From an uncultured bacterium (GTDB taxonomy: Bacteria; Calescibacteriota; Calescibacteriia; Calescibacteriales; Calescibacteriaceae): DNA of 64,000 bases. The stretch spans positions 186,001 through 250,000 of the forward strand of contig CALHPK010000009.1 of assembly GCA_938036315.1 (NCBI GenBank), read 5' to 3'. Shown piece after piece: positions 42,627 to 51,963 of this stretch. Under the pieces are notes generated by a model. The model saw only the letters and a program-made list of their open reading frames with translations. It made no database searches and was not told the DNA's origin. Within the stretch, counting starts at the first letter, position 1. The number at the start of each line of letters is the position of its first letter. A program made the translations under genes and the position numbers.

Positions 42627-45017
42627 ATGAAGATAGAACCTGTGGGGCTAAGGCGAGGGAGAAAAAAAGCAAAGAGCCCTTGGATAAAACTTACAAAGTG
42701 GGCATTCATCTTGGCTACTATAGGACTGATTGGGCTCTCTGCATATTCATTCTATATTATTTATGAGGTGAAGGATGAGCTAAGAGACCTCACAAGGCAA
42801 AGTATTTATGAAAAGGTTTTCGGGATATATGAACCAACTATTATATATTCCCGGGATGGTAAGATCATAGGAAGAATATTTGAGAGATATTGGGAACCAG
42901 TGAGATTTGAAGATATTCCAGAGCATGTTGTTAACGCATTTTTAGCTGCTGAAGATGAAGATTTCTTCAAACATAAAGGTATAGATATAAGCTCCATAAT
43001 AAGGGCTACTCTGAAGAATCTTTTGGAATTCAAGATAAAGCAAGGTGGTAGCACAATAACTCAACAGTTCGCAAGAAATGTTTTTCTCGGAAGGGAAAAA
43101 ACATTGGCGAGAAAGATAAAGGAGATTTACTATGCTGTAAAGATTGAAAGAGAGCTTACTAAAGAAGAAATATTTTCTTTATATATTTCAACGATATTTT
43201 TTGGGAATGGTGCTTATGGCATAAAGTCAGCCGTAAGAAATTATTTCAATAAAGAACTAAAGAATGTCAATTTGGCGGAAGCGGCAATCCTGGCATCACT
43301 TCCCAAATCCCCTGTTTATTATTCACCTTTCAAATACCCAGAAAGGTTGAGGGCAAGGCAAGAATGGATCTTGAAAAGAATGCTCGACCTTGGATATATA
43401 AATCAACAAGAATACAGTAAAGCTATCGAGCAGAAAATAAGGTTATCCCTTTGGAAGAATGAATTGAATGATTACTTCTGGTTTGCGGAAGAAGTAAGGC
43501 GGAGGGTTATACAAATTGTGGGAGAGAATGAGATCTCAAAAGGCTTTCAAATATTTACAACATTAGATACAGATTGTTATAGATTGGCAGAAAATTCACT
43601 CAGGTGGGGAATAGAAAGAACAGAAATCATAAATGGTAAAGATATAGTCAGAAACTTGGAAGATATAAATCAGGAACACATAAGGGTAAAGAGTATTTCG
43701 GTTATCTTCCCAGAAGGTAAAAAAGTTTATGAACTATGGGATGAATTCTTCGAGGCTACAGTCATTGATGTGAGGAAAGACTTGATAAAAGTTAAGATCA
43801 AAAGACTCCCTCCAGAAGCTATCGTCAATAAAGTAGAAGAAATGGAAAAGGAATCCGCATCATTTTCAGAGGCTTATATAAATCCAGAGTTCTCGCTCAA
43901 GCTTAAAGTTGGTGAAAAACTAATAGTAAAAAAGTGCGGAGAATACTTCTGTCCCATCCCCAAGAATGTTGAGCTTGAAGGAGCAGTTGTTGTGCTGAAT
44001 TCTCAGACTGGAGATGTTCTCTGCATTGCTGGCGGTTACAGTTTGGTAAAAAGTCAATTTATAAGAGCAACACAAGCAAAAAGACAAGTGGGGTCAGCGT
44101 TCAAACCCATAGTTTATACCGCAGCCATCGAAAGTGGGTTATACACTCCCGCAACTGTTGTAAAAGATGCTCCAATTATATTTGAATATAAGGAAGGAGA
44201 TGAAGTGAAAGAGTGGAAACCAAAAAACTTTGACGAATTTTCCGGTTGGGTAACTCTTCAGGAGGCTCTCGCAAAGTCTATAAACAATGCCACAATAAGG
44301 GTAGCCCAAGATATAGGAATCTCAAGAATTAGAGATATATGCGAAAGGCTCGGAATATCTGAAAAAATCGAAGATTACACAGTTGCATTAGGATCAATAT
44401 CACTATCTCCGCTTGAAGTTGCTCAAATATATACTCCATTTTCAAATGGTGGAAATAAAGTCAAAGGAAGATTCATAGATAAAATAGTAAGAAAAGGAGA
44501 TATAATTTTCCAAGAAGAAATCGAATCCAATGAAGTACTCTCACCATCCCTATCATTTGTTGTGGCATGGATGATGAGAAACACGGTACTTTACGGCACA
44601 GGCTGGAGAGCAAAGGCAGTTGGGATACCAATTGCTGGAAAGACAGGCACTTCAAATCAAGGAAGGGATACCTGGTTCGTTGGAATAACACCAGAAATAG
44701 TAGTCACAGTTTGGGTTGGGAAGGACAATTTCTCACCGATCGGGGGAGTTATCGCATCTGGACCCTCCGTTGCAGTTCCAATCTTCGTTGAATTTATGAA
44801 AAACTATAAATCAAAATTAAAGGCGAAGGATTGGGAAGTTCCAGAAGGAGTCGAGTTTATCAGGATAGATCCAATAACCGGTGAGAAGTCAGACAGAGGA
44901 TATCTTGTCGCAACTTTAGAAGGCACTTTTGATAATAAGCAGTTCCCGGTAGATTCGACAGAAGAAGGAGGGAAAACGAGCCCACTTGATCAATGGAATA
45001 TTATGCACATTCATTGA
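42627..45017 (+). CDS. Class A penicillin-binding protein (PBP1-type)
   Basis: 796 residues from ATG 42627 (TTG 42621 would add two). Bifunctional peptidoglycan polymerase and crosslinker anchored in the inner membrane. Single N-terminal TM (about 24-44). GT51 motifs: AAEDEDFFKHKG (catalytic Glu, about 110), GGSTITQQFARN, and the RKIKEIYYAVKIERE region. Transpeptidase motifs: SAFK (about 489), SINNAT (SxN) and KTGTSN (about 671). A small OB-like insertion lies between the domains, as in PBP1a. C-terminus is short. Its last 7 bp overlap the convergent MFS gene. Confidence 0.95.
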   Translation: MKIEPVGLRRGRKKAKSPWIKLTKWAFILATIGLIGLSAYSFYIIYEVKDELRDLTRQSIYEKVFGIYEPTIIYSRDGKIIGRIFERYWEPVRFEDIPEHVVNAFLAAEDEDFFKHKGIDISSIIRATLKNLLEFKIKQGGSTITQQFARNVFLGREKTLARKIKEIYYAVKIERELTKEEIFSLYISTIFFGNGAYGIKSAVRNYFNKELKNVNLAEAAILASLPKSPVYYSPFKYPERLRARQEWILKRMLDLGYINQQEYSKAIEQKIRLSLWKNELNDYFWFAEEVRRRVIQIVGENEISKGFQIFTTLDTDCYRLAENSLRWGIERTEIINGKDIVRNLEDINQEHIRVKSISVIFPEGKKVYELWDEFFEATVIDVRKDLIKVKIKRLPPEAIVNKVEEMEKESASFSEAYINPEFSLKLKVGEKLIVKKCGEYFCPIPKNVELEGAVVVLNSQTGDVLCIAGGYSLVKSQFIRATQAKRQVGSAFKPIVYTAAIESGLYTPATVVKDAPIIFEYKEGDEVKEWKPKNFDEFSGWVTLQEALAKSINNATIRVAQDIGISRIRDICERLGISEKIEDYTVALGSISLSPLEVAQIYTPFSNGGNKVKGRFIDKIVRKGDIIFQEEIESNEVLSPSLSFVVAWMMRNTVLYGTGWRAKAVGIPIAGKTGTSNQGRDTWFVGITPEIVVTVWVGKDNFSPIGGVIASGPSVAVPIFVEFMKNYKSKLKAKDWEVPEGVEFIRIDPITGEKSDRGYLVATLEGTFDNKQFPVDSTEEGGKTSPLDQWNIMHIH

Positions 45018-46192
45018 TTTTTTGTTTGCCGAATAGTCAACAAAAATAGATAAACAGAACATATCAGCGATAGGATCTGTAAGCCAATTGAAAAAGCAAA
45101 CAAGGAGACGATCGAAGTTTCATATAGCCACCCGATTACAGCTCCTCCGGTAAACCACGCTATACCAAACAAGCTGTGGAATATCCCGTAAGCCAAGCTC
45201 CTGTTTTGAGCTGGGATAGTTACAGCTACAGTTGCTTTCAGAATAGTCTCATAAAGTCCCATAACTACACCCCACAAAGCTACCCCTACTATTGCAGATA
45301 TTAAATTTTCCCATATAAATATAAGGATTGGTACAGGTATACCAAATACAGGTATGATAAAGAGAGTCTTCAATTTGAATTTGTCAAATACCCTTCCGAT
45401 GATAAGAGCAGTTAACACATCAGTAGCCATAGCTAAAGCATATAAAGATGATATTACCTCGTCTGATACAATCTGGATCCTCTTCAAGTGATATGAGATT
45501 ATTTGAAAGTGTGGATAACCACATATGGTAAGCATACTAAATAGAAGGAAAAAATAGAAGATCTTACTTAACCTTTTGACACCTTGATCTATTTTTTCAG
45601 TTCGATCTTCAAGAACCTCTGGTTTCGGATATATTGCTATAGTCAATAGGAGAGTTACAACCGATAGAATCGCTGGAATCCCCAAGGATAGAAAGGCCAA
45701 AGAGTAGCTCCCAGCTAAATGAATTACCCATGCAACAATCAGAGGACCAATGATTGCTCCAATTTGGTCAATTGCTTCATGCAGACCAAATCCTCTACCG
45801 TATCCAATTTTTGAAGATGCATAAGAGATAATTGTATCTCGTGCCGGAGTTCTTATAGCCTTACCGAATCTTTCTGCTATCACTAAGCCAGATACAACTT
45901 CCCATCTTTTTGCAAATGCTAGCAACGGCACAGCTATGAGATTGATCAGATACCCCAAAATTGTCATAGCCCAGTATTTTTTCGTTCTATCCGCAATGTA
46001 GCCAAATACCAGACGCAATCCATATCCAATAAGCTCCCCCAATCCGCTAGTTAGTCCGACTACTGTGGCACTTGCTCCAAGACTGTGAAGAAAAGGACCG
46101 AGAATTCCTCGAGAACCTTCATAGGTTACATCTGCAAACAGACTGACAAGCCCGAGCAAAATGACAACTTTGATAGCTCTTTTATCACTCAT
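45011..46192 (-). CDS. Major facilitator superfamily transporter
   Basis: 393 residues, twelve predicted transmembrane helices. The loop 2-3 motif GYIADRTKKYW (about 62-72) is the MFS motif A (G-x-x-x-DRxxRR). The start segment FADVTYEGSRGILGPFLHSLGAS resembles a subgroup of uncharacterised MFS proteins with an acidic TM1. The substrate is unknown. Overlaps the PBP 3' end by 7 bp. AAGGA lies directly against the ATG, too close to be a normal Shine-Dalgarno site. Confidence 0.87.
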   Translation of the reverse strand: MSDKRAIKVVILLGLVSLFADVTYEGSRGILGPFLHSLGASATVVGLTSGLGELIGYGLRLVFGYIADRTKKYWAMTILGYLINLIAVPLLAFAKRWEVVSGLVIAERFGKAIRTPARDTIISYASSKIGYGRGFGLHEAIDQIGAIIGPLIVAWVIHLAGSYSLAFLSLGIPAILSVVTLLLTIAIYPKPEVLEDRTEKIDQGVKRLSKIFYFFLLFSMLTICGYPHFQIISYHLKRIQIVSDEVISSLYALAMATDVLTALIIGRVFDKFKLKTLFIIPVFGIPVPILIFIWENLISAIVGVALWGVVMGLYETILKATVAVTIPAQNRSLAYGIFHSLFGIAWFTGGAVIGWLYETSIVSLFAFSIGLQILSLICSVYLFLLTIRQTKNQ

Positions 46193-46335
46193 TCCTTAGA
46201 TGCAAAGGTTAGTAAATTTCAACTTACTTACTCAGCATTCAAGATATGTTTCTGATTTATGCTAATATTTAGTGATTGGTGATTAAATTCTGTCGAACAC
46301 TGGAGCAATCATTTCTTTTTCAATATACGTTCCTG

Positions 46336-46388
46336 AACGAGGGAGGTTCTAACCTATCTTGGTGGACGTGTAGTTGGGTATACTCGTT
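46336..46388 (+). ncRNA. Possible structured leader upstream of acs (low confidence)
   Basis: AACGAG (46336-46341) can pair with CTCGTT (46383-46388) and encloses an AGGT-TCTA-ACCT hairpin (46344-46355) and a G-rich stretch. It lies in the 250-bp divergent spacer before acs. It matches no riboswitch consensus I know, so it may be fortuitous. Confidence 0.25.
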
Positions 46389-46442
46389 AATTAGCAACAT
46401 TTTCAGGATATGATTACACTTTTAACTGGAGGATACACTGCT

Positions 46443-48410
46443 ATGCAGAGTGAGGGTATTAGTGTGTTTATGAGTGAGAGAAGGCGGTTTCCACCTCCGG
46501 CAGAATTTAGCGAAAAAGCTTACATAAAGAGCATAAAGCAATATGAGGAATTATACAGAAGATCTATAGAAGATCCTGATGGATTTTGGGGAGAAATAGC
46601 TGAGAATAATTTAGTGTGGTTCAAAAAATGGGATAAAGTTCTGGAATGGGATTCAGAAACTCAACTGATGACAGAAGCGAAGTGGTTTGTTGGTGGTAAG
46701 CTTAATGCTTCCTACAATTGCATCGATAGGTTCATAGGGACTCCGAAACGCAACAAGGCATCGATAATCTGGGAGGCAGACGACGGAACATATAAAACGT
46801 ACACATACCAGCAACTTTTTTATGAAGTGAATAGATTCGCCAATGTTCTCAAAAAGTATGGTGTCAGAAGAGGGGATAAGGTCGCTATTTACTTACCTAT
46901 GATACCTGAGTTGCCCATAGCGATGCTTGCCTGCGCGAGAATCGGCGCTGTTCACAATGTTATCTTCGCTGGATTTAGTGCACAAGCTCTAAGAGATAGG
47001 ATACAAGACAGCAATGCGAAAATACTCATCACAGCAGATAAAGGGATTAGAGGAGGAAAGATAATTCCCTTGAAGGAAAACGCCGATGAGGCCCTTCGCG
47101 AATGCCCTTCTGTTGAAAAAGTAATAGTCGTGAAGAGAGTCGGCAATGCAAGCTTAAAAGCAGGAAGAGATACTTACTGGCACGAAGAGATGAATTCAAA
47201 AGATATAGAAAATTATTGTCCCCCTGAGTGGATGGATTCCGAAGACCCACTCTTTATCCTTTACACCTCGGGATCTACGGGAAAGCCAAAGGGTATTGTC
47301 CACGCAACCGGAGGATATCTCGTTTTTACAAACATAACTTTTAAATGGGTTTTTGACTATCGCGATGAAGATATACATTTCTGCACAGCTGATATTGGTT
47401 GGATTACAGGGCATAGCTATATTGTCTATGGACCTTTAAGTACTGGTGCTACAGTTTTAATGTTTGAAGGGATTCCCACGTATCCACATCCTGGAAGGTA
47501 CTGGGAGATAATAGACAAGCACCGAGCAACTATATTTTATACCGCTCCCACTGCAATAAGAGCACTGATGCGGGAGGGTGAAGAGTGGGTGAAAAAGTAC
47601 GATCTTTCATCTCTTAGGTTGCTCGGAAGTGTCGGTGAACCAATAAATCCGGAGGCATGGATGTGGTATCATACTTACGTTGGTAAGGGGAAACTCCCGA
47701 TAGTTGATACCTGGTGGCAAACAGAAACAGGTGGGATCATGATTTCTCCTTTACCTGGGGCCTCGACTCTAAAGCCAGGGTCAGCCAATAAACCTTTGCC
47801 GGGAGTAGTTCCAGCAGTTCTAAATGAAAAGGGGGAAAAAGTTGGCACAAATGAGGGTGGTTACCTTGTTATCGAAAAGCCCTGGCCAGGGTTGTTCAAA
47901 GACATTTACGGAGATCATAAAAAACAGACATACTTTTCAAAATTTTCGGGAAAGTATCTTACAGGCGATGGAGCAAGAGTCGATGAAGATGGCGATTATT
48001 GGATCGTTGGAAGAATAGATGACGTTATTAATGTGTCAGGTCACAGACTTAGCACAGCCGAGATCGAGTCAGCTCTTGTCAGCCACAAATCGGTTGCCGA
48101 AGCAGCTGTTGTTGGCTTCCCCCATGAAATCAAGGGAGAAGGTATCTACTGCTATGTGGTGCTCAAGGAAGGCTTCAGCCCATCTGATTCGTTGAGAAAA
48201 GAACTTATCAACCAAGTAAGGCAGGTCATCGGACCTATTGCAACCCCTGATAAAATCCAATTTGCCCCCGGACTCCCTAAAACAAGGAGTGGAAAAATAA
48301 TGAGAAGGATTCTCAGAAAGATAGCAAAAGGGGAGATAAACGATCTTGGGGATATAACCACTCTTGCTGACCCTTCAGTGGTAGATGAGCTTATAAAAGG
48401 CAGATTGTAA
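46443..48410 (+). CDS. acs: Acetyl-CoA synthetase (AMP-forming)
   Basis: 655 residues from ATG 46443. Activates acetate to acetyl-CoA. Motifs: [21 protein letters not shown] (about 260-280; P-loop), [28 protein letters not shown] (acetate pocket Trp), [33 protein letters not shown] and the acetylatable Lys in [13 protein letters not shown]. Three ATGs are possible. 46443 is preferred because GGAGG lies 10 nt upstream, one of few clear Shine-Dalgarno sites in the window; 46470 ([10 protein letters not shown]) matches the family N-terminus, and 46410 is the longest. Slightly higher G+C than its neighbours. Confidence 0.95.
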   Translation: MQSEGISVFMSERRRFPPPAEFSEKAYIKSIKQYEELYRRSIEDPDGFWGEIAENNLVWFKKWDKVLEWDSETQLMTEAKWFVGGKLNASYNCIDRFIGTPKRNKASIIWEADDGTYKTYTYQQLFYEVNRFANVLKKYGVRRGDKVAIYLPMIPELPIAMLACARIGAVHNVIFAGFSAQALRDRIQDSNAKILITADKGIRGGKIIPLKENADEALRECPSVEKVIVVKRVGNASLKAGRDTYWHEEMNSKDIENYCPPEWMDSEDPLFILYTSGSTGKPKGIVHATGGYLVFTNITFKWVFDYRDEDIHFCTADIGWITGHSYIVYGPLSTGATVLMFEGIPTYPHPGRYWEIIDKHRATIFYTAPTAIRALMREGEEWVKKYDLSSLRLLGSVGEPINPEAWMWYHTYVGKGKLPIVDTWWQTETGGIMISPLPGASTLKPGSANKPLPGVVPAVLNEKGEKVGTNEGGYLVIEKPWPGLFKDIYGDHKKQTYFSKFSGKYLTGDGARVDEDGDYWIVGRIDDVINVSGHRLSTAEIESALVSHKSVAEAAVVGFPHEIKGEGIYCYVVLKEGFSPSDSLRKELINQVRQVIGPIATPDKIQFAPGLPKTRSGKIMRRILRKIAKGEINDLGDITTLADPSVVDELIKGRL

Positions 48411-48421
48411 GAAGAATTTTA

Positions 48422-48455
48422 CCCTGAACAAGTATGTTCCCTGAACAAGTATGTT
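48422..48455. repeat. 17-bp tandem duplication after acs
   Basis: CCCTGAACAAGTATGTT occurs at 48422-48438 and again at 48439-48455, with CCCT following as the start of a third copy. It begins 12 bp after the acs stop and ends at the stop of the convergent CBS/DUF21 gene. Confidence 0.92.
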
Positions 48456-48457
48456 CC

Positions 48458-49684
48458 CTATGGTAATGTAATATTTGTTGCAACACCTTTTTTGCCAAGC
48501 TTGAACCTTACCGCGTTTATTTTGTTGCCGGTGACATCTACGATCTCAAATTCTATCCCATCATACAATACTTTCTCCCCTTTATGTGGTAACCTTCCAA
48601 GAACTGAAATTATGGTCGATGAAAAAGTATGGAAATCATCATTAATTGTTATTCCAAGTTCTCTTGCTACATCTCTTATTGGTGCTTCACCTCTGACGTA
48701 AACATATTCTCCTTCTTTCCAGAACAGCAGAGTTTCTCTTGAGTGTTCGTCGTGGATTTTCCCTGTGATTTCCTCGAGTATATCTTCGAGTGTGACTATC
48801 CCCTCGAATTCCCCTGTAGCATCTATTATGCACACCATATGAGTCTTCCATTTTTTAAAGTCAATGAGTTGCTGTAGAGCAGATTTTGTCGGCGGGGCGA
48901 ATCTTACAGGATGCAAAATATCACCTTTCGAATCTATTAGCTCCCTAAGCCTTTTGTTTTTCAAATCTTCCGAGGGGAAACCTTGAGTTGCAAGGAGGAA
49001 GCTTTTGGAAAGGAGTATCCCTATTATTTTTGATTCCAATTGCACAGGATACCTTGTGTGCTTTGTTTCCTCAATCACTTTGATCACATCAGATATTGAA
49101 AGGTTAGCGTCTATACATATAACCTGATGCCTTGGGATCATTATGTCTTTGAGCTCAAGTTCTCTTAGTGCATTTATACCTTCTACCATTTTAATCTGCT
49201 CCTTCTCAAAGTATGTTAGATTTGCTTTTAACTCCTCAATCCGCACTTTTCTCAGCAATTTCTCAAAAGGCGAGATCAATGGACTTACCATTCTTGCAAT
49301 AATATTTACCGGACCTAAGATAAGCTTTGCTAAAACATCTGAGTTTTTTATTCCCCAAACCTTCGGGAGTATCTCACCGAAAGTAATTATGATCAATGCG
49401 ACGATTACTGATGATATAGGTACCGCCCACTCCCCGATTCTCTTAACAACTTGTGAAGTTATAAGGGCAGTTATGGCAACGTTCGCAATGTTGTCAAATA
49501 TCAGAACAACTGAAAAGAATCTTTCTGGCTTGATCAGCAGGTTATATACTGGATCATTAGACGGAATGCTGTTCAGAAGTCTCCCCCTTTCTGCAGAGTA
49601 CACTACTTCCGCTACGGATAAGAAAGATGAAACTATGATTAAAAAAAGAAGCAAAGATACAGCAATATAGATACTCTCAAACAT
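48458..49684 (-). CDS. DUF21/CBS-domain membrane protein (CNNM/CorC, HlyC family)
   Basis: 408 residues. DUF21 transmembrane domain (about 1-160) beginning LFLIIVSSFLSVAEVVYSAERG and containing IIITFGEILPKVWG, the CNNM/CorC signature. A CBS pair (about 185-310: LKDIMIPRHQVICID, ISDVIKVIEETKHTRYPV, VTLEDILEEITG) and a CorC_HlyC C-terminal domain (325-408) follow. Homologues export or regulate Mg2+/Co2+. ATG 49684 is taken as start; a TTG directly before it is also in frame. No Shine-Dalgarno sequence. Confidence 0.92.
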   Translation of the reverse strand: MFESIYIAVSLLLFLIIVSSFLSVAEVVYSAERGRLLNSIPSNDPVYNLLIKPERFFSVVLIFDNIANVAITALITSQVVKRIGEWAVPISSVIVALIIITFGEILPKVWGIKNSDVLAKLILGPVNIIARMVSPLISPFEKLLRKVRIEELKANLTYFEKEQIKMVEGINALRELELKDIMIPRHQVICIDANLSISDVIKVIEETKHTRYPVQLESKIIGILLSKSFLLATQGFPSEDLKNKRLRELIDSKGDILHPVRFAPPTKSALQQLIDFKKWKTHMVCIIDATGEFEGIVTLEDILEEITGKIHDEHSRETLLFWKEGEYVYVRGEAPIRDVARELGITINDDFHTFSSTIISVLGRLPHKGEKVLYDGIEFEIVDVTGNKINAVRFKLGKKGVATNITLP

Positions 49685-49789
49685 CAAAAATAAAGGGGAA
49701 AGTATATATTAATCACTAAAAGAACCAAAGTTTTGCTTCCCAAATTTTATCTCAAATCTCACAAAGATAATATAATTAATATTTATTTT

Positions 49790-51676
49790 ATGGAGGAAAA
49801 GGAACAACAGGAGTTCGAAGAGACGCTAAAGGAATATGTTTCACAGTATATAGCAGAAGCAAGGGATATCATCTCAAAAATAGAGGAGGAACTTTTTGCT
49901 ATAGAGAAAAAGGAGGGGGATGAAGCTGAACATGTGAGAGTTCTATTCAGATATTGGCATACAGTAAAAGGAGCTGCAGGATTTTTAGGATTTGAAAAAA
50001 CCGTCGAACTATCCCATAAGACTGAGAATCTGATAGCAAAAATAAGAGACGAGAATATCCCCATCACAGAAGATATAATCAATGCTATATTTGATTCTTT
50101 GGAAAAGTTAAAGATACTCACAGAAAATATAGCACTGGCCGGAAACGAAGGAGATATAGAGATAACAGATGAGGTCAGAAAGATACAGAATATAGTAGTG
50201 AAATTATCAGGTATCCCTGAACCAGAGGCAAAGGAAGAAGGAACAGAGAAAGTCAAGGTGGAAAAAGAGGAAACTCCGGTTACTAAGAAAGTAGAGATCG
50301 AGAAAACTATTCCTTCCGAGGCTGCAAAACCACCTGAGAAAGCTAAGGAACTGAAAGAAGAGGATGAAAAAGTATCAAAAGTAGATTTAAAGGAGGGAAT
50401 CCAGAGAAAGGTCGATAAAATTGAGAGAAAGGAAGAGAAAGAAGTCACCCGTGAGCCCGAGGCGGACAAGAAGAAAAAGAAATTCACATATGATACAATA
50501 AGAGTAGCAACTCAAAAGATTGAAGAAGCCATGGCACTTACCGAAGAGCTCATCCTTGAAAGAAATTTCCTTTTAAGTATCCTCCCCAAGCTGGAGGAAA
50601 GATACCCTCGAGATGAGTACGTGGCAAGACTATCAGAAATAGGTGCTAATATGGACAAGATAATTTCTATGTTGAGGTTCTCTGTAATGAAGATGAGAAT
50701 GGTTCCAATAAAAACTCTCTTCTCAAAGTTCCCCGGTACTGTAAGAAACTTAGCCAAGCATTTTGGCAAAAGGGTCGAACTCATAACAGAAGGAGAGGAA
50801 ACAGAACTAGATAGAAGTATAGTCGATGAAATAGAAGAACCAGTAATACACCTTATAAGAAATGCAATAGATCATGGTATAGAAAATCCTGAAAGAAGAG
50901 TGGTCGCTGGGAAATCTCCGGAGGGCAGAGTCTATCTTCGTGCATACTACGAAGGTGATAATGTAGTGATAGAGGTTGAAGATGACGGACAAGGCATAGA
51001 TCCAGAAAGAATAAAAGCTAAGGCTGTCGAAAGGGGACTACTTACCGAAGACCAGGCTCTCTCAATGTCCCAGAAAGATATTATAAACCTGATTTTCACT
51101 CCAGGATTCTCATCGAAAGACGAAGTTACTGAGCTTTCTGGAAGAGGAGTCGGCATGGATGTTGTGAGAAATAAAATAGTCGAGCTCAAGGGAACTATAG
51201 ATATAGAAACCGAAGTTGGAATTGGGACTAAGATAGTAATGAAACTTCCTCTTACAGTTGGCATAATGAATACTCTTAAAGTTTCGTGTCAGGGAACACA
51301 CTTTTTCATTCCTCTCTCGTCGGTTATAGAGATAACACGTATAGAGCGAAAAGATTTGAGATTTGCAAGTGGGCAGGCTGTGGCTAACTGGAGAAATTCC
51401 ATGTTGCCAGTAGTTTATCTTGGGAAGGTTTTAGGTATTGGAGGGAATAACCTCGATATGTACCATCTGATAATCAGTGGTGTGGCCGAAAAGAGAATAG
51501 GTATGCTGGTAGATTCTGTGATATCGTCTGAGGAGATAGCAGTCAAAACCATAAGTGGAATAAAATCTCCAGGAATAGCAGGGGCAACAATTTCTGCTGA
51601 AGGGGAACCAGTCCTTGTCATAGATATCTACTCGATTTCAAAAATGCTCGAGTCATCAAATATAAAAACATTTTAG
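49790..51676 (+). CDS. cheA: Chemotaxis histidine kinase CheA
   Basis: 628 residues. P1 Hpt domain (1-120) with phospho-His57 in YWHTVKGAAGFLG; a long Lys/Glu-rich linker (about 150-235) where a P2 domain would be; P3 dimerisation (240-310); P4 kinase with HLIRNAIDHGIENPERR (N box), VEDDGQGID (G1), FTPGFSSKD (F box) and GRGVGMDVVRNKI (G2); P5 CheW-like regulatory domain to the end. P2 seems missing or reduced, so CheY may dock poorly or directly. ATG 49790 is chosen; a TTG 57 nt upstream gives an implausible N-terminus. TATAAT (49771-49776) lies 13 nt before the ATG. Confidence 0.95.
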   Translation: MEEKEQQEFEETLKEYVSQYIAEARDIISKIEEELFAIEKKEGDEAEHVRVLFRYWHTVKGAAGFLGFEKTVELSHKTENLIAKIRDENIPITEDIINAIFDSLEKLKILTENIALAGNEGDIEITDEVRKIQNIVVKLSGIPEPEAKEEGTEKVKVEKEETPVTKKVEIEKTIPSEAAKPPEKAKELKEEDEKVSKVDLKEGIQRKVDKIERKEEKEVTREPEADKKKKKFTYDTIRVATQKIEEAMALTEELILERNFLLSILPKLEERYPRDEYVARLSEIGANMDKIISMLRFSVMKMRMVPIKTLFSKFPGTVRNLAKHFGKRVELITEGEETELDRSIVDEIEEPVIHLIRNAIDHGIENPERRVVAGKSPEGRVYLRAYYEGDNVVIEVEDDGQGIDPERIKAKAVERGLLTEDQALSMSQKDIINLIFTPGFSSKDEVTELSGRGVGMDVVRNKIVELKGTIDIETEVGIGTKIVMKLPLTVGIMNTLKVSCQGTHFFIPLSSVIEITRIERKDLRFASGQAVANWRNSMLPVVYLGKVLGIGGNNLDMYHLIISGVAEKRIGMLVDSVISSEEIAVKTISGIKSPGIAGATISAEGEPVLVIDIYSISKMLESSNIKTF

Positions 51677-51819
51677 GTATTTTGGACTTTCCAATGCATA
51701 AATCTAAACGTAGCTTACACACCATCAAATAAATCTATACCCATTATAATCATCTCCTTCTCTCCAGGATAACTTTTCTAAGCTTCCAAAATCTATTGAA
51801 AATCAGACTCTATATAATT

Positions 51820-51843
51820 TGTGCTTCAAAATGTGCTTCAAAA
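51820..51843. repeat. 12-bp tandem duplication
   Basis: TGTGCTTCAAAA at 51820-51831 and 51832-51843, in the 287-bp spacer between cheA and the radical SAM gene. The remainder of that spacer holds no ORF or strong hairpin. Confidence 0.85.
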
Positions 51844-51963
51844 TAGACTACAAGCACAAGTAAATAAGTAATATTCAGCTGAATCTTAAAAACTTTCCAC
51901 AACTCAAAAACTTTTATCTAAGTATATAAAGCACATAAGTAATCACTAAATTATTCTTTAGAT

